A program made the position numbers and the translations under genes. 14,459 bases of DNA from Lunasporangiospora selenospora (taxonomy: Eukaryota; Mortierellomycota; Mortierellomycetes; Mortierellales; Mortierellaceae), in assembly GCA_015680635.1 (NCBI GenBank), contig JAABOA010000150.1, positions 1 to 14,459 of the forward strand, given 5' to 3'. Under the pieces are notes generated by a model. It was not told where the DNA came from. It ran no database searches and was given only the letters and a program-made list of their open reading frames with translations. Numbering within the stretch: the first letter of the stretch is position 1; each line of letters opens with the position of its first letter. This document shows positions 1 to 9,829 of this stretch, in pieces.

Positions 1-19
1 AAAAAAAAAAAAAAAAAAA
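1..19. repeat. Poly-A run at window edge
   Basis: The window opens with 19 consecutive A. A homopolymer exactly at the edge, followed within 50 nt by apparent single-base losses in the COQ11-like first exon, suggests a contig end of lower quality. It could equally be a natural A-tract; the sequence alone cannot separate the two. Confidence 0.7.
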
Positions 20-50
20 GACGACTGAACAGTTCTCACGAGGGGCGCGC

Positions 51-1211
51 GTGTGTTGTGTGGAATGAATTCTAGGCTTTCAAGTATGCAAACAAGCTGT
101 TGCACGCGGCTGGGATGTTGTCAGTCTGAGGTATACACATGTACATTCTCACCAATGAGCCAAATAATGCTGGACATGCTGCTTCAAGATGGGGACAACT
201 GAACTTTGTACCTGTATGCCTTTATTATAGTCGACGTGGCAAGCCAACTCTAACAGAGACGAACCAGAAGGACTTTGTGGCTCCACAAGGATGGACGCAT
301 AAGGTATACTTCCTTCCCTATGGACCATGAACTCTGAAAGGACCTAATACTATAATCAATTGAATACTTTCTAAACACTATCGGATCGAATGCAATCTTT
401 AGGTTCAATGGGCATCAGGCGACTCTTTGGAACCAGACACATACCGGGACCTGATCAAGGATACGGATGCCGTGGTCCACACGGTTGGAATCTTGCTCGA
501 GGATGACTACAAGGAAATTGTCCACAGTAGGACCTTCAATGAGCTCACCACCAGCCTTCAAACAGCCATCCGTGGTCGCAACCCCCTCGACACTTCTGCA
601 GATAAAAGCTCCAAGAGCAGGAACACCTATGAACGTTTCAACCGTGACGCTGGTATGGCATCCTCCTCGGGACAATTTCTTGAAAAGGAAATGGTGGCAA
701 ACGAAAACATCTGACATCTCTTGTTCCCCATACTTTAGCCATTATGGTATCCGATGAGGCAGGCAAAGCAGGCGTCGAGTCCTTTGTCTTCCTTTCTGCT
801 GCCTTTGCGCCGCCCGCTATCCCTAATCGGTATGTGACCACAAAACGGGAGGCCGAGGCACATCTGTTATCGCATCCTTCGGGACAGCTGCGGAGCATTG
901 TCCTCCGTCCAGGATTCATGTCCACACCGGAGCGACCCTTGACACTGCCCTTGGCTGGATTGTTGCAAGTTTCAAGCGCCATCCTTGGCAAGTCTATTCG
1001 GGGAACCATCCCACTCGCACAGGCAGCTTCGACACCGCCTGTCTCAATGGAAACTGTTGCACGCTCCGTCATGAATGCAATTGAAAACCCTTCTGTCAGG
1101 GGAATCATTGACTACGAAGGAATTGAAGAGTTGGCCAACAACCCAAAAGCAGCCCATGTCGGTGCCAACAAGAACACTGCTCCAGCTGATACGAAAGAAC
1201 AAGAGAAGTAG
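51..1211 (+). CDS. COQ11: Coq11/NDUFA9-like NAD(P)-binding atypical SDR, 5' part disrupted
   Basis: Likely a mitochondrial atypical short-chain dehydrogenase-like protein of the Coq11 (yeast YLR290C)/NDUFA9 type, which in yeast belongs to the coenzyme Q synthesis complex. Readable exons are about 69-130 (VCKQAVARGWDVVSLS), 231-303 (RRGKP...THK), 403-652 (QWASGD, VVHTVGILLE, NTYERFNRDA) and 739-1211. Introns are 131-230, 304-402 and 653-738, each starting GTATAC or GTATGG and ending TAG, and the joins keep frame. Recognisable blocks are VVHTVGILLEDDY, FVFLSAAF, YVTTKREAE (the YxxxK of SDR proteins), IVLRPGFM and AIENPSVRG. Exons 2-4 give about 264 aa, against about 277 aa for whole yeast Coq11. 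The N-terminal dinucleotide-binding motif is out of frame: a TGA lies at 66-68, just before ILGFQVCK. No start codon could be fixed. The Coq11 assignment rests on motif order recalled from memory; a related NDUFA9-like protein is the alternative. Confidence 0.85.
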
Positions 1212-1611
1212 AATGGAAGAAAAGAGAGTTCATAGAAAATAATAATAATTAAGACAAGGTGAGAATGCAAGTTCTCTGAAAATAGGCAACGTGAACGCCC
1301 AAATAGGAATTGTGTAAAAAGTCCAACTTGGGAGCAAGCGGTGCAAATTCTCATTGGTGGACAAGGTGCAGTAGTAGCAGAAGAGGACATCTGCTAAACA
1401 ATAGTCTAGAGGCGACATCAGGCCATCAACCATTGCAGTCTTCTCAACAACAACTAGAACTCAATTATTTGTTTATTCCTTTGAAAGACAACTTTGCCTT
1501 GACTCGGCCAAAGTGCTCCGACGAATCGATCCTTAAATCTTTTTCTTTGCTAGTTGCCCTCCATTTTCTTTGTTCCAAGGCACCTACTGGGTTTCCTCCT
1601 TCATTTCCCGT
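1212..1611. other. Convergent intergenic region with polyadenylation-like signals
   Basis: These 400 nt separate the stop codons of the COQ11-like gene and SEC26, which face each other. No gene is supported. An A/T-rich AAATAATAATAATT stretch at 1237-1250 could serve 3'-end formation of the COQ11-like gene. On the minus strand AATAAA (seen as TTTATT at 1472-1477) lies 135 nt past the SEC26 stop and could serve that gene. Several short ORFs here start at non-ATG codons and match nothing I know. Confidence 0.5.
1472..1477 (-). terminator. AATAAA-type polyadenylation signal for SEC26
   Basis: The minus strand reads AATAAA here, 135 nt downstream of the SEC26 stop at 1612-1614. Fungal polyadenylation signals are loose, so this is a candidate only. 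Confidence 0.35.
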
Positions 1612-4600
1612 TTAGGCGATCGAGGCGACAGCCTTTTGAGCCGCCAATGTGATCTTGTCGCCCAAGCTAAGAGCAATACCCTGAGTCTTACTACGAATAC
1701 GAACATGGCCTGTAATTGGACCATCTCCCTGACGTTCGATGCTCAAGTTGGCCAATGCATCCTCACCAAACACAGAGCGCGCATACATATTGGCAGACAG
1801 GAATCCACAGTCTCCTGACAGGGCCGAATCGGGCGTGAGGCAGGACATGTTAGTGGACTTCATGATGTGCTTAAGATATTGTTGTAGGTCGCTGGTTCAG
1901 GGGGAAAAAAAGAAAAAGAAAGCGTTAGGCAATGAAATGGATCGCAATGCTGTGGTATCCTAGACGTCCTAACAACAAGAAAAAGGATGAAAGCTTACGT
2001 AATAGAAGTGTTGACATTGACCTTGTTCTCCCACTCAAACTCGAGCCACATACTCCTGAACTGAGTCTCGGTACAGAATGCTGGGTTAATGTAATCCATA
2101 ATGTCGATGTGAATATCGTTGAGAACAACGCAGTTGCTGTCGCCAGTTGTGGGACCATCGTACACAATGTTGCCAAAAATAACACCCGTCTCGGTCGAAG
2201 AGACCTTGATGTTGGCCTTGATCGAGTGGAATGAGTGAGGTGCAATCGTATGTTGTCCAGGCCGTTCGACCAGCTTGAGATCGCCTAATGTTGCAAATTC
2301 GATAGCCAAGTTCTGAAGAGTATCTGATGTCTGATTGACAATAAGGACATCGAGCAAGATATCGAATTGGTGCACGTTCACATATGCTTCTGCATAGACT
2401 GGGTCCGAGAATCCTGTGAGCTGGATAACTCTGCTTAGTTTCGAGATCAGGTCATCCTTGGTATCGCCGGCTCCCGTTGCACGTGTGAGGTCGAGTTCAT
2501 ATTCGTCTGCTTCATCGCCATGCTTGGCCTTGGAGAACTGACGGAAGGTAATAAGGTCGTCAGCCTGGATACGAGTGTTCTTATTGTCCTTGGCCCTCTT
2601 TTCCTCCTGTCTCTTCTCCTCAGCTTGGACCATCCTGCTAAAGACAGCCTTGGTGCCCTGGAGGAACACACGCTTCACTTCGGGGTCCTGGCTGAACTTC
2701 TCAAGGACGTGGAGGCACGACATGATACGATCATATGAATCTTCGTCAATAGGAGAGTTGACGAACTGCGACTGGCCGACACGAAGAATCGATGTCATGA
2801 TCAACATAGCCTCTGCACGAAGCGAGTTCAATCGGCGCTGATCCCGGCTAACCTCTGAGTACCGAAGGACGAGCTTAGTAAGAGTCGACGCCAAGGCAGA
2901 GCCAAGATAAAAGTCGCCTCCAAGAATCAATGCACGCAGCTGGGGCTTGGCAGCAGCCTTGACAGCGTCCAGCTTGGACTGTGCGCTGACAGAAGATGCA
3001 AGCGCAGACTCGGTAGCGTAGGTTCCATCTGCCAACACGCGCTTAACCGGTGCCGATGATTTCGCCTCTGGAGTCTTTGCTTCAACATCTTCGCTCTGTG
3101 CTTCATCCAGGAGTCTCTGCTCTGATGCCAAAATAGGAATCTCGCCGAGACCAGTACGGATGTGCTTCCACGCGTCCTCAATATCCCGGAGCTCCAAGCA
3201 GTACTCTCCAACAATCCAAAGAGCGCCGCGGAATACCTTGGCTGCCTTCATTTCTGGGAAAGTCTCCATAAGGCGCTCAAGAATCGAAGATCTGAGGCTA
3301 GGGAACTTTTCGACCACCTCACTAATTGTTTCATATTGCCAAGTGGGTAAATGGGAGCGAATACAAGGTAATTAATATCAAGACCAGGCTCTGTCAAAAA
3401 GGCTTAGAACGCTGGAGTATGTCAGACCACTAAACTTACCGAACAAACGAGATGACATCAACAGCCGATGGGTTGTTCGAGTCACCCAAGAATTCCATCA
3501 AAACATGGACAACGCTGGCAGCGACCTCTGAGAACTTGATAGCGCAGCTGTGGATGGACTGGATCAACAACTGACGGTATTCCATGTTCAAGTCGTAGTC
3601 TTGATCCAATGTCTTTGACAGCTCTTTCTTCAAGAACCCGACCACCTCATCAACGTTGCGACTCGACACCATTTCCAGGGCAATGCCAACAGCCTTTTTG
3701 CGAACGGCAATATCGGGGCTATTTGATCAAGGATTGCGAGATTTGTTAAATTTCGGGGGCTGCAGCGCTCTTCAGGCACAAACTCATGCAGGAGCGACCA
3801 GGGTCTCTTACCTGGAGAGCACGCGGAGAATCTCCATGACAAGATCGTCCAAGACCTTCTCATGCTTCTGGCGCAGCTCGTCGAAGCGTCCCAGAACAAT
3901 GAGTTTGACGTTATTATCCGCCTCCTTAACAATGAGTTCGATGTAGCACGATGCAGCAGCTATAGCATAAGGAACCATAACAAGAATGTTGAGTATATCA
4001 CTTGCAAAAAAAAAAGTCGATTAAATACTCTGGGGAATACACACACCTTTGACAGCAGCTGGGTTGGAAGTAAGCGCCATGAGGGTAGTGGCCGCCTCAT
4101 ACTTCACTGAGTGCGACTGAGCATCGAGGAGCTCGAAAATGCAACGGATATACTTTCCCTATTGAGAGTGGACCCGGAAACATTACTGATCAGTCAGTTC
4201 CTCAGATCTCTATCCATAGCGTGCCTCCAGTCCATTCAAAAAATTTAAATAGTCCATAGTGTATGCCGAACCTTGTTGGCAGAGTTGTTCCTGCAGTCCT
4301 TGCGGATCAAGTCGACGACAGCCATCTGAAGGAGCTCGTCAAAGCTCGCAACTTGGTCAATGACCATATCCAAATACTCGACAGCCAAATTGGGCTCGCA
4401 GTTGCAAAGCATAACAAAGGCATTGCGTTTGCAAGACATGTCCGCCTCCTATTATCAGTCAAATGAAGTTGGGTGATTACAGGGTGAGTAGGGTGTATCG
4501 TTGAAAGGGCATTCAGAAAAAGGTCGTTTTACAAGGTGGTCAAATCCTATAGAGTCCATAGTCCGTTGTGGGTGTAGCCATACCGAGAAGAGCAGGTTGT

Positions 4601-5321
4601 ACATCAGCTCTGGAGCATCAGGGACGAGATACTTGAAGTGCTTGTAAATGGTGTAGATAGCAAAGATCGCGTTCTTTCTGACATAGGAGTGGCGGTGCTC
4701 CTACATGATAAGGGATAAAGAGAAGCATTAGCAAGGGTCATCCATGATGGATTATCAAGTGAGGTAGCACCACGAATCAGTTTGGAGTATACATACAAGA
4801 CAGGCGCGAACCGAGGGCAACAGGGGCTCCAGCAACTCTGCCTCACGGAGCTTGCAAAGGAAGCGCAAAGTCGAGCCTCGGATATACTCGTTTGGATGCT
4901 GCAAGTCTCCCATCAGAGCGTTGCTACATCATTAAATAGATGAACAGTCGCAGCATGCTATATTAGGATGGGATTAAAATGAGGGTAATGCTGATGAACA
5001 CCAGGGCAAGATTTCTTACCAGACAAGAATCATCTCCTGCTTGAGTTTGCCATCGGGATTGGTCTTTGTGCAAATCTCGAGATAAAAGTGGACAAGCTTC
5101 TTGAGCTGCTTGTTCCTGGAGCGCATCACGTTCATGATGACGGGCATCAAGAGCGAGTTGAGAGGATCGCCATTGAGCATTGTGATGATGATCTTTCGCA
5201 TGGCCTCGATTTTAATCTCGTCGGAGCCTTTCTCGATCCTCTGGCGGAGGGTCTCGATTTTAACTTCCTCATCAGCATCAGGCTGATGGATGATGGTGTA
5301 GCATGCATCCGACGTGCTCAT
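1612..5321 (-). CDS. SEC26: Coatomer subunit beta (beta-COP)
   Basis: Beta subunit of the COPI vesicle coat, which acts on Golgi membranes and returns cargo and HDEL-type ER residents to the ER. Nine exons on the minus strand: 5321-5020, 4923-4797, 4700-4584, 4448-4272, 4158-4047, 3959-3812, 3718-3440, 3321-1999 and 1891-1612. Every join keeps phase and the sum is 2865 nt, 954 aa plus stop, matching human COPB1 at about 953 aa. The first ATG (5319-5321) has a CCACCATG context, and the protein opens [19 protein letters not shown]. Residues about 20-540 form the adaptin-N/HEAT trunk, with [39 protein letters not shown] and [12 protein letters not shown]. Residues about 660-810 are the coatomer-beta C region ([26 protein letters not shown]). 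The end is the appendage platform ([44 protein letters not shown]). Seven of eight introns lie in the first 44 percent of the coding sequence. The donor at 4271 reads GTTCGG, unlike the GTAAGN/GTATGN/GTGTGT sites elsewhere in the gene. SIL1 diverges upstream. Confidence 0.97.
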
Positions 5322-5569
5322 GGTGGACTAGAATATCTATCGGTCGAAAGAGAGTCAAGGGTCGCGTTCTTTGCAGATTTCTTGCAGATGGAGGACTGGG
5401 TGATGAAGGCTATGGGAGGCCGTCCAACGCGCAATAGATGTAGTAAAAAGGGAGTGAGGTGCTGGCCCTGAAGGAAGGAATCGAAGGAATGGCCAAATGA
5501 AGGTAATGTGTCGGGATGATGCAAGTTGGGGTGGTGAAAGGATGGCTCCCCATCTCGCCATCGCACGCG

Positions 5570-5577
5570 CCACGTCA
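5570..5577. promoter_or_regulatory. CCACGTCA bZIP/UPR-type octamer
   Basis: CCACGTCA is the complement of TGACGTGG, the core bound by ATF6/XBP1-class bZIP factors in animals and close to ACGT-core sites bound by fungal bZIP proteins. It sits in the shared SEC26/SIL1 upstream region, about 250 nt from the SEC26 start and 900 nt from the SIL1 start. I saw only one other exact copy in the window, at 9903-9910. Binding is inferred. Confidence 0.35.
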
Positions 5578-6331
5578 AGGCTGATCAGGTGCTTATTTCC
5601 ATACACAAGGAAATAAATAAATGAGCAAGGAACAAGGGTTCCCCTCTTGGCCTCTTCCATTCGCAGTGGAATGACAACCCTGGTCTCTGTCACACAATAT
5701 CTACCAGTGTAGTGAACTATGGGCTTTCCTCGTCTCTGTATATAAAGGATAAGCTTGCTTTTCTGTAGACCAAATGGCTCCACCTTGCAGTATTCAGTGG
5801 TTTTCTGCCACACGATTCGTTCTGTATTTCGCCGCAACTGAACTTGGTCCCTTCAGGATCGAATGTCTCGCCACTTCTACACTTGCTGAGAGTAGACCAA
5901 GCACTGACTCTTCCGTGAGATGAGTTGGCGTTTCACTACAGAATACAAGTAATCGGTTTATCCGACGTTTTTAGAGCAGCAGAGTGTTCCAATCTAAAAA
6001 GATTCAAAGGCATCCTCCAAATGTCCTACTCCTCCACATTCCAAGAAGAGGAAGAGGTGACACGAAGTGGCCCACTAGATATGTGCCACAATAATTGGCA
6101 ATGGCTTTTCGGTGCCTGGAATAACTATTAGAGGGCGAGAGCAATCGTGTAAGCGGATAATTGGCCTTGCATATTGAGCGTGGCTGCCCAACGTTCTCTG
6201 GAAACCAAGGACTTCCAAGGTATCAAGGATCAGCCAATCACTGCTGAGTGAGTGTCAATACAGGTGCACATGTTGCCACGTCGTTCCCCGCTGAAGCCAC
6301 GAACCCGGACCTGCAGCATCATGATTAAATT

Positions 6332-6337
6332 TATAAA
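6332..6337 (+). promoter_or_regulatory. TATA-like element of SIL1
   Basis: A TATAAA inside the A/T-rich AAATTTATAAAT (6327-6338) lies 140 nt upstream of the SIL1 ATG and just before a CT-rich leader. The position suits a fungal TATA box, although many fungal promoters lack one. Confidence 0.4.
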
Positions 6338-6352
6338 TCGCCTTCATCTTAT

Positions 6353-6370
6353 CTCCATCTCCATCTCCAT
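6353..6370 (+). repeat. Three CTCCAT hexamers in the SIL1 leader
   Basis: Three perfect tandem copies of CTCCAT occur in the pyrimidine-rich stretch upstream of SIL1. The tract is probably part of the promoter or 5' untranslated region and may vary in copy number between strains. Confidence 0.7.
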
Positions 6371-6477
6371 CATCTTTTCCATCTCTTGCCTTTTTTCTTG
6401 TTACCCCTCCCCCCCATCTTCTCTTTTCCGCCCACTTCCTTTATTCCTATTACATCTCACTGCTGTGCGGCTCTAGA

Positions 6478-7950
6478 ATGATCTCTTTCAACTCGAAGTT
6501 TACCCTTGTCCTCGGCCTGTGTGCCGCTGTGGCACTGGCCAATGTCGGAGACCAGGCTGCTACCGGCAACAGGAACATCAGCCCCGAAGTCATCTGTAAT
6601 AAGGGCCACTGCTACGCCAAACTCTTTAGACCCACCTCTGAGTTTCAAGAAATCCTAGAAGGCCAAGAAATCCCCCCAGGTACGGGCAGGCTCGACGGAA
6701 ATACTTTACAAACAACCTCTCTCAAGTTTTCCAAGCTGTCTCTAACTCTTTGACGATGTTTTATTTTTACGGTTCACTAGGATTGCATGTTCAGATGGAT
6801 TATCAGACTCACAAAAAGTATGCCAAGCTCATCGATCCGCAGGAATCATCTCAGGAGGATCCAAGTTCGATTCTAGTCGTTGACACAGAGACGCCTGGAA
6901 CTGTTCACCACAATATTGACTCTTTGGCCATATCAGAGCACGAAGCTACCGATGAGACAGAGGATCCCACACAGATAGAAGAATCAAGTCGCCAGAACCT
7001 TCAGATGGCCTTTGATTCGATTCCCGAACTGAACGAGGTCATTCATCAAGGGGAGCATCAGCTATACGAAAACTATCTCGAGATCGTTAGGTCAAGTCAG
7101 GATCCGGAAATTGTGACTGGAGCCCTTGAGGAACTAATGGATCTATCAAGTGACATGGAGTTTGGCCTTTTGTTGGTCAATGGCGAAACTCTCAAGACTA
7201 TGGTACAGCTCCTCTATACCACTCCTGATATTGGAGGTCCAGAGGAAGATGCCAGGAGATCTATTCGCATTGGAGCAGCATTAATTCTCGGAACCGCCGT
7301 TCAGGTACAGTTTTGTCCAACTTTTGTTTTGCAGCTGGATATCGCAAAGAAAGATACAAAAAAAGAATGGTTTTATTTTTTCTTTGATCTGACCAGTCTA
7401 CCATATGCATCATACATTATAGAATCACGAAAAAGCTCAAGAGGCTGCTTTCAATGCCAGTCTCCACAAGACCCTTTTGGATAGACTCGAGGAAGAGACG
7501 GATACACAGGTCCTACGTCGGTTGATCTTTGCTTATGCCAGCCTTGTTCGTGGAGGAAACAGTCATCCAAGCCATGTGTTTATGCAGGATGATGATGTGG
7601 CGCGATTGGCAGCTATCTTCAAGAAATCAGACGACTACTTCTTTCAACGAAAGTGTATCTACCTCATGAGTGACTTTGCGGATCCAGAGATGCAGTACGT
7701 CCTTGATGATAGCAATGATGATGGCAATGAGGACTCTGGGTCATCAGCATCACAATCGAATGGGAGCTGGGAGCATCCAACAGTAAATGTGGGCCCCTGG
7801 TGTGAAGCTCTGCAACACATCGATCTCAGGAAGGGTCATGACGATGAGCACCCTGAATGGCTAATTATTGAGAACGCAGTTGAGATGCTTCATACTACCT
7901 ATCCCGATTCATGCGTCCTGAAATCCAATAGGCCTCATGACGAGTTGTAG
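6478..7950 (+). CDS. SIL1: Sil1, ER nucleotide exchange factor for BiP/Kar2
   Basis: Lumenal ER co-chaperone that promotes ADP release from the Hsp70 BiP/Kar2 during protein translocation and folding. Three exons: 6478-6679, 6781-7304 and 7423-7950. Introns 6680-6780 and 7305-7422 start GTACGG and GTACAG and end TAG. The joins keep frame and give 417 aa, close to the 421 aa of yeast Sil1. The ATG at 6478 is followed by a clear signal peptide, residues 1-21, ending CAAVALA. Residues 40-45 carry the family's CNKGHC segment, then FRPTSEFQ and EIPPGLHVQMD across the first splice. An armadillo-like helical region follows from about residue 110 (GALEELMDLSSDMEFG, IGAALILGTAVQNHEKAQEAA, LLDRLEEE, LIFAYASLVRG, RKCIYLMSDFAD). 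An acidic, serine-rich insert (DSNDDGNEDSGSSASQS) sits near residue 350. The protein ends RPHDEL, an ER-retrieval signal, which fixes the compartment. NIS at residue 33 is a possible N-glycosylation site. The gene diverges from SEC26 and converges on LSM12. Confidence 0.95.
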
Positions 7951-8108
7951 ACCAACCATAGACTAGGCTTATTGGGCACTTGTAGAACGATCATCTTGTG
8001 TATCTAGCATTAATTCATATATCATTTCTGTCCAAACCGCGTTTCGAATTGGCGCTCAACCTTGCACTGTTGGAAGTTTGTGAGTTACCATGATCCCTTT
8101 TTTAATTT

Positions 8109-8114
8109 TTTATT
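8109..8114 (-). terminator. AATAAA-type polyadenylation signal for LSM12
   Basis: The minus strand reads AATAAA inside an A/T-rich stretch 38 nt past the LSM12 stop (8152-8154), next to a TTTTGTTTTGTTTT tract. The distance suits a polyadenylation signal. SIL1, converging from the left, stops 201 nt away from the LSM12 stop. Confidence 0.45.
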
Positions 8115-8151
8115 CCATTTTTGTTTTGTTTTGTTATCCAGCGTTGTTGTT

Positions 8152-9829
8152 CTACTTGCGGCCGTTGATGATGCGTAAACGCTCCAATTCCAACTAGCGA
8201 GGAGGTGAATCGTAGTGACAATAGCACGGCATAGTGTTAAAGGCGTTTGCACGATACGATACTCTTTTAGGCAGTAGCATTGTCAAAGCAAGATTTCATA
8301 ACTTACCACTTTCTTGACACGTGCAAGTGCATTGGATGGAGTGCTTGCTTTACAGTTCTCTGGCTCATAGGGTGGTGCGATGATCACCTCATCCATGACT
8401 ACAATAGAGTCCTTGGCCCAACGACATGGCAAACTGGTATAGTTTCGGTATCGAATAGCGCTCAGTTAGTCAAGTATTCCTTTTCGATTCTTGGAAATTG
8501 TCTCCGCCGCCATTCATTCAGGTCGCTCCAAACTTCTCAAAGAAAGTATGTTCCTAGATTAAACCAGTAGGAATGCAAAAATCGAAGAATAACGCCACAA
8601 CTTACGTTTTACTGAGTGCATCAAAGATACCCTGTCCCAAGCTCGAGACGCCGACACCAATTCGAGCAGCTGCGAGCTGTGCCTCTCTGACCGCCTGTTG
8701 CTCTCTCTGTTGGAATTTATCAAGCTGAACATAACCGACAGATGGTGCTATAGTAGCATATGAATTGGTTACTGGTGCTGCTGCTGTGATATCTCTAGTC
8801 GGTCCTTTAGCCGTATTGGTTGTATTAGTGGATGACAAATCCAAGTTACGGGATGGTGACGCGCTACAATTATTGCCCTTTGGCGATTCAGAGGAGTCTG
8901 TTGTTGCAATTGTAGTTCCTGATGGTGAAGCCGAAATGTCCTTTAATGGAGTAACATCCTTGAGGAAGTTGATTTTCAAAATCCGGAAATCATACTTTTG
9001 TCGAGGATTTCCATTGGTAGCACCGTTGCTGCCGCCTTGAAGAGGGCTGTAGTACGCAGGGATCGTCGGAGTAGTTGATGCCGACTGAGTCTTCGATGGG
9101 CACTGTGTTGGATTGTCAAAAATTTAGCAAAAAGAAAAGAAGTCAAGCAAAAGACATGGGATGCAAATGGAATAGCAGAGTTAAGGTGACAATGCAGACC
9201 GGCCCTTGACATTCAAGAGGCATCGGGCGAAGAAGATGACCAATGAAGACATTTATCCACTTCTTCAACATATTCAGGCGTACGTAAAAGTAACAGCAAA
9301 AAAAAGAGTGACATAGTAATGCTTTGGACACGAGGTTGATATGAAGTACGACGCAGTTCATGATCACATCATAAGCGTAGACCTGGCCTTCAAAGACCTC
9401 ATCGTTCAGGGTTGTAACCTTGACCGACAAGCCAAGGATCCAGTCAAGGCTGTCGGAAGCTGAAGACACTGAAGTTGAAGCTGATGCGGCCAAAGTTTTG
9501 TCAGGCCCATCAGTGACTGAGGGTGACAATGATGGCAAAGAGGATCCTAATGCGGGTGAAGCTGAACTAGATGATGGATTGGTGCCACCCCTGGATGATG
9601 ATGCCGATGCACCAGCCGCCCTGGTGCCCTGACTAGCACCAGTTCCCGCTACCGCCCCTGTTCCAGTTCCAGTTCCAGTTCCAGCTCCCGTTCCAGCTCC
9701 CGTTACAGACCCATTGCCAGCGCCATTTGAGGCAACCGTGGAAGCAGATGGAGTCCTGCCTCCAGCAGCAGCAGAAGCAAAACTGATGCCTCCTGCGATT
9801 CCAGATGGCTTCTTGGTAAGGGGTTCCAT
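8152..9829 (-). CDS. LSM12: Lsm12-like protein (LSM plus anticodon-binding-like AD domain)
   Basis: RNA-associated protein of the Lsm12 family, whose yeast member partners with Pbp1 (ataxin-2) on ribosomes and in stress granules. Proposed exons on the minus strand: 9829-9332, 9102-8606, 8433-8307 and 8193-8152, together 387 aa. The first ATG of the open frame is used. Residues 1 to about 127 are low complexity, rich in G, T, A and S. The Sm-like segment follows from about 128 (WILGLSVKVTTLNDEVFEGQ, YAYDVIMNCVVLH) and resumes after intron 1 at KYDFRILKINFLKDV (about 202-216). The AD domain lies at about 280-375 (LDKFQQREQQAVREAQ, IGVGVSSLGQ, IFDALSKT, LPCRW, IVVMDEVIIAPPYEPENCK, ARVKKVLELERL). 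Introns 2 and 3 (8605-8434, 8306-8194) have good GTAAGT donors. Intron 1 (9331-9103, 229 nt) needs a weak GTGTCC donor, so the join at residue 166/167 is tentative. Human LSM12 is about 195 aa; the extra length here is mainly the N-terminal extension and linker. Confidence 0.9.
9661..9708. repeat. TTCCAG-type hexanucleotide tandem repeat inside LSM12
   Basis: Eight hexamers in a row: four perfect TTCCAG, then CTCCCG, TTCCAG, CTCCCG and TTACAG. Because the unit is six bases it keeps reading frame, and it encodes alternating Thr-Gly/Ala-Gly dipeptides on the minus strand. Copy-number change would lengthen or shorten the disordered N-terminus without a frameshift. Confidence 0.85.

Larger units (their letters stand above)
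5322..6477. promoter_or_regulatory. Divergent SEC26/SIL1 promoter region
   Basis: These 1156 nt lie between the start codons of SEC26 (minus) and SIL1 (plus) and should hold both promoters and leaders. On the SIL1 side there is a TATAAA at 6332-6337, 140 nt before the ATG, followed by a long pyrimidine-rich tract to about 6450, which is typical of fungal core promoters. A CCAAT lies at 6234-6238 and a CCACGTCG at 6276-6283. An exact CCACGTCA octamer is at 5570-5577, about 250 nt before the SEC26 ATG. Another TATAAA at 5741-5746 is far from either start and is probably incidental. A 160-codon minus-strand frame at 5355-5837 begins with TTG, resembles nothing known to me and is not called. Promoter roles are inferred. 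Confidence 0.6.

Noticed and set aside
1893-1915. GGTTCAGGG resembling a tRNA B box
   Set aside because: No A box, no cloverleaf pairing, and it lies at the 3' splice site of the last SEC26 intron.
5088-5471. 127-codon plus-strand open frame
   Set aside because: Most of it is antisense to SEC26 exon 1, whose protein matches beta-COP; it is a shadow frame.
5355-5837. 160-codon minus-strand open frame upstream of SEC26
   Set aside because: It begins with TTG, its first ATG leaves about 100 codons, it has no recognisable motif, and it lies where the SEC26 leader and promoter should be.
8280-8570. 96-codon plus-strand frame
   Set aside because: It overlaps, in antisense, the LSM12 exon encoding LPCRW and IVVMDEVIIAPPY and its flanking introns.
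9143-9331. Continuation of LSM12 exon 1 beyond VVLHINL
   Set aside because: The residues become cysteine/phenylalanine rich and unlike any Lsm12 protein, while the family sequence resumes after an acceptor at 9103; the stretch is best read as intron.
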